Shown here: piece after piece, positions 1 through 6,216 of the stretch | Numbering within the stretch: position 1 is the first letter of the stretch | Layout of the letters: every line of letters starts with the position of its first letter | NCBI GenBank assembly: GCA_002298545.1 | Contig: DBKQ01000002.1 | Span: 8,682 to 36,173 of the forward strand | Reading direction: 5' to 3' | DNA length: 27,492 nucleotides | From: Prevotella sp. UBA746 | GTDB taxonomy: Bacteria; Bacteroidota; Bacteroidia; Bacteroidales; Bacteroidaceae | Notes under the pieces: model-generated | What the model was told of the DNA's origin: nothing | The model's database searches: none | What the model saw: only the letters and a program-made list of their open reading frames with translations | Translations under genes and position numbers: made by a program

Positions 1-13
1 TTCCGTTCTTCGC
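1..13 (+). repeat. 3' end of the DGR variable repeat (VR), probable IMH
   Basis: Bases 1-13 are identical to template bases 674-686 (ttccgttcttcgc), and identity decays from base 14 on. A GC-containing block shared by VR and TR at their 3' ends is where the initiation-of-mutagenic-homing (IMH) element lies in known DGRs. Only this end of the VR is visible. I found no clear stem-loop directly downstream of the kind that follows the VR in the Bordetella phage. Confidence 0.7.
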
Positions 14-86
14 TTGTCTCTCCACCTCTCCATCTCTCCTTCTCTCTTCGGGCAGCGAGGATGCGAGCAGCAATGTGGTAGCGTAA
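1..86 (+). CDS. 3' end of the DGR variable (target) protein, partial
   Basis: The window opens inside this gene. In the frame starting at base 3 it reads PFFACLSTSPSLLL, runs on through a Ser-rich tail (SSGSEDASSNVVA) and stops at TAA 84-86. The first residues, PFFA, are in the same frame as the PFFA encoded by the template repeat at 676-687, so this is the C-terminus of the protein diversified by the retroelement. The template's implied residues (Asn-rich, with AWY and GGS) resemble the C-terminal C-type-lectin/DUF1566-like folds of known DGR targets, but the fold itself lies outside the window. In a phage the likely role is receptor binding on the tail (inference). The 24-residue tail after the repeat is encoded by a pyrimidine-rich tract. 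Confidence 0.75.
   Translation, partial: PFFACLSTSPSLLLSSGSEDASSNVVA
14..50 (+). repeat. Pyrimidine-rich octamer-like tract after the VR
   Basis: Almost every base between 14 and 50 is C or T; the exceptions are G16, A24, A32 and the final G. It can be read as an 8-nt period: tctccacc, tctccatc, tctccttc, tctcttcg. It encodes the Ser/Leu/Pro-rich tail of the variable protein and lies directly 3' of the probable IMH. No role can be shown from sequence. Confidence 0.5.
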
Positions 87-122
87 TAGAGTTAGTTAAC
101 ATGAGTAATTAATCAATAAAAA

Positions 123-488
123 ATGGCATACTCTGAGACCCTTGAGATATATAAGGAAATCCACGCGCTTTGCAAGCTGCTGCTGAATTATAGCCGTAAC
201 GTCAACAAACTCATCCGCTATGGGCAGTATGGCGTGGCTATCGATAAGGCTTGTGCAGCTCTTGATTTGGTAAGGCGCATCAATAGCGATTTTACTGACA
301 GAGAACGAAATATGCGTGAACTTCTTCTCCTTCTGTCGGAAGTCAGAAGCCGTATCACCCTCTTTGCCGAGACGCAGTATATCAGCGTCAAGGAAGCAAC
401 GAATCTATCCTATCAATTGGATAAGGCGATGAAGACGGGAGCGGGCTGGCTGAAAGCAGAGAGGAATCGCAAGAGACGAGAGTCGTGA
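123..488 (+). CDS. avd: Accessory variability determinant (Avd), DGR cofactor
   Basis: This 121-aa protein looks like Avd, the small basic helical protein that forms a pentameric barrel, binds the DGR reverse transcriptase and template RNA, and is needed for mutagenic retrohoming. It reads as four amphipathic helices without membrane segments (about residues 3-29, 35-57, 60-85 and 88-112) and ends in a basic tail (KAERNRKRRES). The opening, SETLEIYKEIHALCKLLL, and the segment ITLFAETQYIS fit the four-helix-bundle family that also contains the 23S rRNA intervening-sequence proteins. Its place between the variable gene and the template, with the RT downstream, is the classic DGR order. The 92 bases between its stop and about 580 probably belong to the template RNA and may be needed for priming, as in other DGRs. 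Confidence 0.85.
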   Translation: MAYSETLEIYKEIHALCKLLLNYSRNVNKLIRYGQYGVAIDKACAALDLVRRINSDFTDRERNMRELLLLLSEVRSRITLFAETQYISVKEATNLSYQLDKAMKTGAGWLKAERNRKRRES

Positions 489-589
489 AGTTATGGCAAC
501 ACGAGAGAGTCGTCGCCATGGAGCGACAAGGAGTATCCGCTTTCAGCCATCGAGAGATGGAGAAGCTAAGACCAAGACAGTGATACTGA

Positions 590-686
590 GAACCCAGAAC
601 AACGCCAACAACGCTTGGTATTGTGGTGGTTCGACGACGTCGAACAACAACAAGACCAACGGCAACACGGCAATTCCGTTCTTCGC
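590..686 (+). other. DGR template repeat (TR), template RNA region
   Basis: The stretch between avd and the RT has the signature of a DGR template. In the variable-protein frame it holds nine AAC codons (598, 601, 607, 610, 643, 646, 649, 658, 664), several ACG/ACC codons and one AAG. Adenine-specific mutagenesis turns AAC codons into up to 15 amino acids without producing stops. Bases 674-686 match the VR end at 1-13 exactly, which fixes the 3' boundary near 686. The 5' boundary (put at about 590) is a guess because the rest of the VR is outside the window. The implied sequence has AWYCGG and STTSNNNK blocks. The frame happens to stay open into the RT gene, but this is best read as non-coding template RNA. 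Confidence 0.85.
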
Positions 687-726
687 CTATCCCTTAATGG
701 CTATGGTCTTAGAGTATGCTTATATA

Positions 727-1869
727 ATGAAAGAATATATCACAATTGAAGAGGTAGATGCAGGATACAGAGACTGCTGTAGGAGAAAGAGGGGAACGGA
801 GGGATGTCTTGAGTATTCTCAAAATTATCTCCTGAATAACCTCCAGTTATATAAAGAACTCAACGACATGACCTACGAGATAGGCGAGAGTAGAACGTTT
901 ATCGTTACCCGACCGAAGTTGAGAGAGGTATTCTGTTCTCAATTCCGTGATAGGGTGGTTCATCATATCCTCGCGCTAAAATTCCTTCCTCTGCTGGAAT
1001 CTGAAATGCCCGATTGTGCCTATGCTTGCCGTAAGGGCAAGGGAACGGACTACGGTATCAATGATATACGACAGAAGATAGAGATGATAAGCGATAACTA
1101 CACGAAAGAGACATGGATCGTCAAAGGGGATTTGAGGAGTTTCTTCATGAGTATAGACCGCAGTCTTCTGTATTCCATACTGGAGAGAACAATAAGAAGC
1201 CGTTACTCTAACAACGATATAGAATGGTGGCTGTGGTTATGGCATAAGGTCATTCTCAATTCGCCCGAGAAGAATTGCGTGAGGGTTGGAGATTTAAGTC
1301 TATGGAACAGACTCCCGAAGAGTAAATCTCTATTCACTTCCGACGGCAAAGGTATGCCGATAGGCAACCTTCCCAGTCAGATGCTTGCCAATCTATTAAT
1401 GTCTTCGTTTGACAAGTGGATAATGGAACGTATCGGGTATGGCTACGGCAGATATGTTGACGACTTCGTAATGATAGGCAACGACAAGAGATTGTTGCTT
1501 GATACGTATCACGATGCAAGGATATATCTAAGGGATAACCTGAAACTAACATTACATCCCGATAAGGTCTATATCCAAGAAGCGAGCAAGGGCGTAATGA
1601 TGACAGGAGCCGTAATTAAGCCCGGGAGAATATACGTAGGGAATGGAACGGTTAAGCACCTCTTTGATGTAATAAACAAATGGAACATTCAAAGTGATCT
1701 TGATTGGGAACATACTGAATATTACGTAAAGAGGGTTAACTCACTGTTCGGACATCTCATCAATCGTAATAGTTATGCTATAAGGCGTACAGCATGGAGG
1801 GCTATCTCACACAAGAGTGATGTATATTGTATTAATATGAGAAAAATTAAACAATTTAAAAGAAAGTAA
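727..1869 (+). CDS. DGR reverse transcriptase
   Basis: This 380-aa protein copies the template RNA into cDNA with errors at adenines, and the cDNA then replaces the VR. RT motifs appear in order: RDRVVHH (finger), D135-LRSFFMSID (motif A), G209-MPIGNLPSQ218 and Y243-VDDF (catalytic Asp pair 245/246). The Ser-Gln ending of IGNLPSQ, instead of the Ser-Pro of group II intron and retron enzymes, is the DGR hallmark. There is no maturase or endonuclease domain, and the length fits the family. I place the start at ATG 727 (MKEYITIEEV), which aligns with the N-termini of known DGR RTs. In-frame ATGs at 697 and 703 are possible. An ATG at 493 would translate the template and is unlikely. The next gene begins one base after the stop. 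Confidence 0.92.
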   Translation: MKEYITIEEVDAGYRDCCRRKRGTEGCLEYSQNYLLNNLQLYKELNDMTYEIGESRTFIVTRPKLREVFCSQFRDRVVHHILALKFLPLLESEMPDCAYACRKGKGTDYGINDIRQKIEMISDNYTKETWIVKGDLRSFFMSIDRSLLYSILERTIRSRYSNNDIEWWLWLWHKVILNSPEKNCVRVGDLSLWNRLPKSKSLFTSDGKGMPIGNLPSQMLANLLMSSFDKWIMERIGYGYGRYVDDFVMIGNDKRLLLDTYHDARIYLRDNLKLTLHPDKVYIQEASKGVMMTGAVIKPGRIYVGNGTVKHLFDVINKWNIQSDLDWEHTEYYVKRVNSLFGHLINRNSYAIRRTAWRAISHKSDVYCINMRKIKQFKRK

Positions 1870-1870
1870 T

Positions 1871-2464
1871 ATGGATAAGAAAATTTCGTTCGTCAGCACG
1901 TTCATTCCTGTTGACGACTACAAGGAGAAGGAGGAGTTCGGCAAAACTGTAATACTTCGTTTTGATGCTAAGCAGAGCGAAGACAAGCAGTCTTACGAGT
2001 GTGTAGAGTGCTCGTATTCAAGCGACGTTACATCTGAAGAGGATGCACGTAAGGCATACGGGGAGTACAAAACTAAGATCGCTGCTATCCGTCTTAGACA
2101 GGCAAAACGAGAAAAACTTGCCGCTATCTCGGAATACGACACAAGTGATAAAGTCAACGGTTTTTCCCTCAACGGCTCTGTCGTATGGCTCGACAAGGCG
2201 ACACGTGTCGGACTGATGAACTCAACGACAATTGCCAAGGCAGCAGGAAACAAGACAACAACGCTGTGGCTCGGAGAGATGAAGATAGAAGTGGACTGCG
2301 ACAAGACTATTCAGCTATTGTCAGCTCTCGAAATGTACGCTCTTCAATGCTTTAACGTTACGGCAAGTCATAAGGCGGAAGTCAGCGACATGACGGACAT
2401 AGACAAGGTGCTCGCTTATGACGTTACGGCAGGCTATCCCGAACAGCTAAAGATGGAGGTGTAA
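1871..2464 (+). CDS. DUF4376-like phage protein
   Basis: This 197-aa soluble protein has a charged helical middle (about residues 60-100, rich in Lys, Arg and Ala) followed by VNGFSLNGSVVWLDKATRVG, then a block with TTTLWLGEM, and a helical end (LLSALEMYALQCFN). The WLDKATR...TLWLG...LEMYA pattern recalls DUF4376, found in phage structural or tail-associated proteins of unknown biochemistry. The gene begins 1 nt after the RT stop and ends 4 nt before the next start, so it is co-transcribed with the DGR and the lysis genes. A part in the tail or tail-fibre module is plausible from position only. Confidence 0.55.
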   Translation: MDKKISFVSTFIPVDDYKEKEEFGKTVILRFDAKQSEDKQSYECVECSYSSDVTSEEDARKAYGEYKTKIAAIRLRQAKREKLAAISEYDTSDKVNGFSLNGSVVWLDKATRVGLMNSTTIAKAAGNKTTTLWLGEMKIEVDCDKTIQLLSALEMYALQCFNVTASHKAEVSDMTDIDKVLAYDVTAGYPEQLKMEV

Positions 2465-2468
2465 AATC

Positions 2469-2930
2469 ATGAAAGGAATGGCAATACTATCGCTAATCAT
2501 CCTTGCATGCTACATCTGCGGAATGTGGGGAAGATACGGCAGACAGGAGGTAATCAGCGAATATGCCTACAAGGGCGATGCATGGCAGTTCAGCCTTAGC
2601 ATCGGCTTGTCGGCAGCCTTTCTGATGCCGTGGATGATAGAGCGAGCACCAGAGAATTTTCAGTTCCTCGGCTTCCTCGCTCCTGCGGCACTGCTCTTCG
2701 TGGCTGCTGCACCTCACTACAAGGACGAGGACAGCAAGGTGCACAAATGGGCGGCAATCATGGCTGCGGTGTTCTGCGTAATGTGGGGACTGGCGGTCAA
2801 TCCGGGTATTCCCGTGATGCTCGCTATCATCTATGCCCTGCTTTATCCACTTGACGAAAAGGGAAGGTGGAGTAATGCGGAGCTATTTGGACTGGCGATA
2901 CCCTACCTTGCTTTGGTAATTAGGAATTAG
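2469..2930 (+). CDS. Small polytopic membrane protein of the prophage
   Basis: I do not recognise a named family. The 153-aa protein has about five hydrophobic segments: 3-20, 42-57 (SIGLSAAFLMPWM), 66-82 (FLAPAALLFVAAAP), 93-108 (AAIMAAVFCVMWGLAV) and 112-125, plus a possible one at the C-terminus (GLAIPYLALVI). There is no cleavable signal. A GGAGG lies about 9 nt before the ATG, a stronger ribosome site than most in this window. It sits between the DUF4376-like gene and the holin, so a role in lysis or in the host membrane is likely but unproven. Confidence 0.6.
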   Translation: MKGMAILSLIILACYICGMWGRYGRQEVISEYAYKGDAWQFSLSIGLSAAFLMPWMIERAPENFQFLGFLAPAALLFVAAAPHYKDEDSKVHKWAAIMAAVFCVMWGLAVNPGIPVMLAIIYALLYPLDEKGRWSNAELFGLAIPYLALVIRN

Positions 2931-2950
2931 GAAATTAATATGGCTTAATC

Positions 2951-3178
2951 ATGAATAAGACGACGAAACGTAACATACTGGGCATGGCGGTGTATTTCTG
3001 CATCGCCGTGCTTTTCGGGGGCGGATATGCCCTCTTGGCGATGATAGTACACGAGGACAACGACAGATGCCACTACGGGGACGGAAAGTTCGAGAAGGGG
3101 GATTTGGTAAGAGGTTGTATCGCGGTGGCTTTGGGAACGGCGGTTAGGTATTTGGTGAAAGGAGGTGGGGAATGGTAA
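2951..3178 (+). CDS. Small membrane protein upstream of the holin
   Basis: This 75-aa protein has one clear transmembrane helix at residues 9-31 (ILGMAVYFCIAVLFGGGYALL), a polar middle with Asp, Cys and His, and a weaker hydrophobic stretch near the C-terminus (VRGCIAVALGTAVRYL). It overlaps the holin gene by 7 nt, and the holin's ribosome-binding site lies in its last codons, so the two are translationally coupled. A holin partner or antiholin-like role would suit size and place; nothing in the sequence proves it. Confidence 0.55.
   Translation: MNKTTKRNILGMAVYFCIAVLFGGGYALLAMIVHEDNDRCHYGDGKFEKGDLVRGCIAVALGTAVRYLVKGGGEW
3158..3166 (+). promoter_or_regulatory. Strong Shine-Dalgarno site of the holin
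   Basis: AAAGGAGGT ends 5 nt before the holin ATG at 3172. Such a full anti-16S match is unusual among genes of this phylum and in this window. It fixes the start of the holin and lies inside the previous reading frame, which suggests coupled translation. Confidence 0.6.
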
Positions 3179-3660
3179 AGAACAGTATAGCAACATCCTC
3201 GGGTAAGGCTGCCATCATTACCACTATGGGCGGTGAAGCCTTGACAGCCCTCTATGATTTAAGGTGGATGCTTGTCTTTATCGTGGTGCTGATATGTGCC
3301 GACTTTTGGTTCGGTGTCAGCGAAAGCATCAAGAAACACGAGCACTTCCGCTTTTCGAGAGCAGGGCGCAGAACCTGCAACAAGGCGGTGGATTATCTGA
3401 CGTACTTGCTTGTCGGAGCACTCCTCGGCATGGCAATCTTCGAGCCTCTCGGGTGGACAGACCACACGACAACGGCAGCCGTGGGCTTGGGATTCGGTTG
3501 CATTTGGGAGATAGACAGCATCGTGGGACACGTGTGCGCCCTACACGGAATAAGCAACAAATTCAGCGTCAAACGCTTCATTATCTCGCTCATCAAGAAG
3601 AAGAACGAGGACGTGGGCGAAGCGCTGGAGGATGCGATGGAAGAAAAAACAGACAAGTAA
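3172..3660 (+). CDS. Phage holin family protein
   Basis: This 162-aa protein resembles the phage_holin_4 (toxin secretion/phage lysis holin) family. It has a hydrophobic helix at about 32-47 (WMLVFIVVLICADFWFG) ending in the typical D..FG, a polar SRAGRRTCNKAVDYL segment (the family's FS..G..K pattern), a second helix at about 75-92 (LTYLLVGALLGMAIF), a third near 103-120 and a highly charged C-terminal tail (KKKNEDVGEALEDAMEE). Holins form membrane lesions that release the endolysin. The endolysin gene is next on the same strand, about 590 nt downstream, with a degenerate KilA-N gene between them. Confidence 0.75.
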   Translation: MVKNSIATSSGKAAIITTMGGEALTALYDLRWMLVFIVVLICADFWFGVSESIKKHEHFRFSRAGRRTCNKAVDYLTYLLVGALLGMAIFEPLGWTDHTTTAAVGLGFGCIWEIDSIVGHVCALHGISNKFSVKRFIISLIKKKNEDVGEALEDAMEEKTDK

Positions 3661-3711
3661 AAACAAGTAAAAAGAAAACAGCGTTCTTTGACATGTTGGA
3701 ATACCGCTTAT

Positions 3712-3742
3712 TTTGCTATATCAATATAAAACATTATCTTTG
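3712..3742 (+). promoter_or_regulatory. Bacteroidota-type promoter for the KilA-N remnant
   Basis: TTTG at 3712-3715, a 19-nt spacer, and TATCTTTG at 3735-3742 match the consensus TTTG / TAnnTTTG of the primary sigma factor of this phylum. Transcription would start near 3748, about 18 nt before the remnant's ATG, and may also reach the endolysin if the hairpin at 4187 leaks. Confidence 0.7.
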
Positions 3743-3765
3743 CAATGTTTTAAAATTTATATGAT

Positions 3766-4141
3766 ATGGTAAAGACAAAGAAAATTAATCGAAAAATGGT
3801 TAAGTACTAAATCTACTATAGATTTTTAGGAACATGGGAAAAACTAAATAATCCTAATTTTAATTCCCCCGAATTCAGGGGAATAAGAATGGGAACAAGC
3901 CAATCCTGAGCTGGCTAAGAAATTAAATATGCGAGATACTGCATCCATTAATCAGTTGATAGTATTATCTAATATGGAGTCTTTTAATTCTGAAATGGTA
4001 AAAATGGGTGTTACACAATGCGACAGATTTGCAGCTCTGCATAAAATGGCAAAAGAGCAGTTGGAATCTCTTAATAAACACAACTCTGAATTTAAATTTC
4101 GACGACTCTCTTCTGAAAATAATCCTGAACAATTAGAGTAG
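3766..4141 (+). pseudogene. KilA-N domain gene, frameshifted and internally deleted
   Basis: Three pieces in different frames look like one KilA-N protein. At 3766 MVKTKKINRKMVKY stops early. From about 3800 another frame reads STIDFLGTWEKLNNPNFNSP, very like the conserved IEFLG.WE..NNPNF block, and stops near 3909. A third frame gives NPELAKKLNMRDTASINQ (with ATG at 3929) and continues to 4141, matching the C-terminal ..IRD.ASINQL.VL.N.ES.N segment of gut-bacterial KilA-N proteins. The central KilA-N fold between the second and third pieces is missing. These DNA-binding proteins are often carried as accessory genes in prophages. The 70-aa frame at 3929-4141 is therefore a leftover, not a gene in its own right. 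Family matches are from memory. Confidence 0.65.
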
Positions 4142-4186
4142 GCTATATCATAGCAATTTTTAAACAATAGGACGTAAGTCCACTTT

Positions 4187-4220
4187 AAGCGGTATTCCAC
4201 AAGTCGGAGTGCCGCTTTTA
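4187..4220 (+). terminator. Rho-independent terminator after the KilA-N remnant
   Basis: aagcggtattcc (4187-4198) pairs with ggagtgccgctt (4206-4217) over 12 bp including two G-T wobbles, with a 7-nt loop and then TTTTATTG. It ends the KilA-N unit just before the endolysin gene. Confidence 0.7.
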
Positions 4221-4245
4221 TTGTATAACAAATAAAACAAAAAAA

Positions 4246-4683
4246 ATGAAATCAAGCAATACTCTAATAGAGAAAATAAAGGAATTTGAGGGATTTAAAG
4301 CGAAAGCCTACAAAGCCATACCCTCGGAAAAATATCTTACTATCGGCTACGGACACTACGGAGCTGATGTAAGGAAAGATATGAAGATAACCAAGGATGC
4401 AGCTACGGAACTGCTAAAGCAAGACCTTGCCCCGATAGAACGCTACCTTAGCGGTACGGAAGGCATAGACAACCAATTCAAGTTCGATGCCTGCGTGGAC
4501 TTCTGTTTTAACCTCGGCATGGGGAACTTCAACGGCTCAACGCTGCGCAAGAAAATCAAGGCTCACGCTTCTGAAAAGGAGATAAAGGCGGAGTTTATGA
4601 AGTGGGTTTATGGCGGAGGGAAGAAACTGCCGGGACTCGTGAAGAGAAGGACGTGGGAAGCGGAGAGGTTTTGCAAGAGATAG
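4246..4683 (+). CDS. Phage endolysin, GH24 lysozyme
   Basis: This 145-aa enzyme cleaves the MurNAc-GlcNAc bond of peptidoglycan. The N-terminus, IKEFEGFKAKAYKA, gives the catalytic Glu15, and LTIGYGHYG gives Thr32 of the T4-lysozyme-type active site. The position of the T4 Asp20 (nine residues after the Glu) is Ala24, so the classical Glu-Asp-Thr triad is incomplete or Asp is replaced by a nearby Ser27/Glu28. The helical C-terminal lobe has CVDFCFNLGMGNFNGSTL and GGGKKLPGLVKRR, both typical of GH24. No signal peptide or anchor is visible, so it should depend on the holin for release. It is separated from the holin by the KilA-N remnant. Confidence 0.88.
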   Translation: MKSSNTLIEKIKEFEGFKAKAYKAIPSEKYLTIGYGHYGADVRKDMKITKDAATELLKQDLAPIERYLSGTEGIDNQFKFDACVDFCFNLGMGNFNGSTLRKKIKAHASEKEIKAEFMKWVYGGGKKLPGLVKRRTWEAERFCKR

Positions 4684-4713
4684 AAAAAGCCCCGGAAGAC
4701 TCTTCCCCGGGGC
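4684..4713 (-). terminator. Terminator between endolysin and integrase
   Basis: gccccgg (4689-4695) pairs with ccggggc (4707-4713), with an inner aag/ctt pairing. On the minus strand the stem is followed by TTTTTC (4684-4688), so it mainly ends the integrase transcript. It starts directly after the endolysin stop and may also slow plus-strand transcription. Confidence 0.7.
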
Positions 4714-4770
4714 AGACTGTGTAAATAAATAATAAAAGTGTTATTCTTCAACTTTTCTTTGCGTAAAATT

Positions 4771-5913
4771 TTATTCAATCCCCTCAAACGCATCAATCAC
4801 CGTATTTGGAAGAATCTTCGCATACACCTGTTCCGTCGTCCGGATAGAAGAATGTCCCAGCACCTTCGATACAACCTCCATTCTCACACCATGGTTCAGC
4901 AGATACATGCCACACGTCCTTCTCCCCCAGTGCGACGCAATCGGCTTGTCAATTCCGGCAGCATCCGCCACCACCTTCAACCTTAGGTTATACTGAGCAT
5001 TACTTATCTTCGGCAACGCATAGCCATACCGCTCCAGTATCTCCAGCGCCTTCTCCGTCAGCACCACCATAAACTCCATGCCCGTCTTACGTCTCCTTCC
5101 TCTCAATATCATTCGCCCGCGTTCCTCATCCACGCGCCGCCAGTCAAACTCCATCAAATCCGAATAAGCCAACCCAGTATAACACTGCATCAAGAACAAG
5201 TCCCTCACCTTCCCTATGCTCTCCGTCGGCATCACAGCCTTCTCGATTCTCCGAAGCTCCGAATCAGTAAGAAACCTCTCTCCCTCGCTCTTCCCCTTAT
5301 CCAGTTTCAATCCGAAATAAGGATTTCTCCTCGCCAGTCCCAGCATCACCGCATCCGCCGCATAATGCTTCAAGAACTTATGATAACTGTATACCGTCGT
5401 CTGCCTATTCCCCTTACTCTTCAGGAAATCATCAAACCTCACGATATTCACCCGTGTCAAATCCCCGAACCCGGAGATACACCCGAACTCCCTCAACACC
5501 GGCACCAGCTTCCTCTGCGTCTTCCGAGTCGTCTCCCTGATATCCTTCCGAGTCTCAATTCTCTCTTCCACCCAATCAATAAACGAAACCTTCTTTTCCT
5601 TTCCCTCCTTTCTCCTCATCCATTCCCCGAAGAGGTCAAAGTCAAACACTTCCCCCTTCGTCTGTCTCTCGGCAATATATCCGTCCACCTGTTTCTTCAC
5701 GGCAGTCACCCTCGCATTCAGCTCCACTGCCTCCATCGAGTTCACCACGCCGCCATGCGCCAGCGACCACTGATCCTTATACACCTTCACTCCGGTAGAC
5801 AGATACTTCTTCCTGCCATTCATCTGCACCTCCACTTGTACCAGAGCTGCTTTCGTTTTAGTCGCCGTCTTTTTACGGTCAAACACCACTCTCACCAAAG
5901 GATACTTAATCAT
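4771..5913 (-). CDS. int: Tyrosine recombinase (prophage integrase)
   Basis: This 380-aa integrase has the Bacteroidota layout: an arm-type DNA-binding domain (about 1-100), a SAM-like core-binding domain (about 108-200) and a catalytic domain (about 215-370). Catalytic residues seen are K276, H328-W-G-R331, H354 (GHSS) and the nucleophile Y364 (VYAKI). The first catalytic arginine is replaced by alanine (CYTGLA249YSDL), a change also known from CTnDOT-like integrases, where this arginine is absent. The gene ends near the endolysin, is convergent with the phage genes and points away from the tRNA-Lys 258 nt upstream, so it should catalyse insertion at that tRNA. Confidence 0.92.
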   Translation of the reverse strand: MIKYPLVRVVFDRKKTATKTKAALVQVEVQMNGRKKYLSTGVKVYKDQWSLAHGGVVNSMEAVELNARVTAVKKQVDGYIAERQTKGEVFDFDLFGEWMRRKEGKEKKVSFIDWVEERIETRKDIRETTRKTQRKLVPVLREFGCISGFGDLTRVNIVRFDDFLKSKGNRQTTVYSYHKFLKHYAADAVMLGLARRNPYFGLKLDKGKSEGERFLTDSELRRIEKAVMPTESIGKVRDLFLMQCYTGLAYSDLMEFDWRRVDEERGRMILRGRRRKTGMEFMVVLTEKALEILERYGYALPKISNAQYNLRLKVVADAAGIDKPIASHWGRRTCGMYLLNHGVRMEVVSKVLGHSSIRTTEQVYAKILPNTVIDAFEGIE

Positions 5914-5985
5914 ACTTTTCTCTCTCCTCTAAAATTAAAAAATTACACAATAAGTTCCGTTTCCGGAGCACTGACGAAAAGAATA

Positions 5986-6022
5986 AAAAGCGGTAGAATG
6001 TTCAGTATAAAAGCGGTAGAAT
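5986..6022. repeat. Two 14-nt direct repeats upstream of the integrase
   Basis: aaaagcggtagaat occurs at 5986-5999 and 6009-6022, 23 nt apart, in the AT-rich 257-bp gap between the integrase start and tRNA-Lys. Spaced direct repeats here are good candidates for integrase arm-type sites or a directionality-factor site. The core aagcggta also occurs in the inverted repeat at 3697-3710/4186-4199. The rest of the gap is AT-rich and holds no gene that I can support. Confidence 0.5.
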
Positions 6023-6109
6023 TAAAATCTTCAAAAATCTCGAAAAACCTCAAAATATCCCATTTTTCAGTTTCTTTTCTCTCCCAATTCCACTCCTTCC
6101 CTTATCCAC

Positions 6110-6163
6110 GATAGCCCTTAACTCTCTGGCTATCAACAAAAAAGGAATACTCAACGAGTATCC
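6110..6163 (-). terminator. Terminator of tRNA-Lys, with a second small hairpin
   Basis: On the minus strand, 7 nt after the tRNA, gggatactc pairs with gagtattcc (9 bp with one wobble, loop gtt) and is followed by TTTTTTG (6137-6163). A second hairpin, gatagcc/ggctatc (6110-6116/6128-6134), lies just beyond. Together they end the tRNA transcript before the integrase. Confidence 0.65.
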
Positions 6164-6170
6164 CTTCCAG

Positions 6171-6216
6171 TGATCCGCTTGGGGTTCGAACCCAAGACCC
6201 CAACATTAAAAGTGTT
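6171..6216. other. Probable prophage attachment site in the tRNA 3' half
   Basis: An integrase gene 258 nt from the 3' end of an intact tRNA is the usual layout of one prophage junction. The core should be some part of the tRNA 3' half, from the anticodon arm to the discriminator base. The matching direct repeat must lie upstream of base 1. No second copy is present in the window, so the exact core cannot be defined. Confidence 0.5.

Larger units (their letters stand above)
3697..4199. repeat. 14-nt inverted repeat flanking the KilA-N remnant
   Basis: tggaataccgctta at 3697-3710 is the exact reverse complement of taagcggtattcca at 4186-4199. The left arm lies directly upstream of the promoter, and the right arm is the ascending arm of the terminator. 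The pair therefore brackets the whole promoter-gene-terminator unit, as might be left by insertion of a phage moron. Confidence 0.5.

Noticed and set aside
493..726. N-terminal 78 codons of the RT starting at ATG 493
   Set aside because: This segment is the template repeat and its flank; the RT family's N-terminus aligns at about 727.
3929..4141. A separate 70-aa gene
   Set aside because: It is the C-terminal piece of the decayed KilA-N gene with no start signal of its own.
5365..6114. 249-aa plus-strand frame over the integrase
   Set aside because: It is antisense to the integrase, rich in His, Leu and Pro, and shows no domain.
87..6170. Second VR or second att copy within the window
   Set aside because: I scanned for the TR words (aacaacgcc, gcttggtattg) and the tRNA 3' end; no other copy was found by eye.
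1..6170. Integrative conjugative element instead of a prophage
   Set aside because: Holin and endolysin genes and no conjugation genes favour a phage, though only one end is visible.
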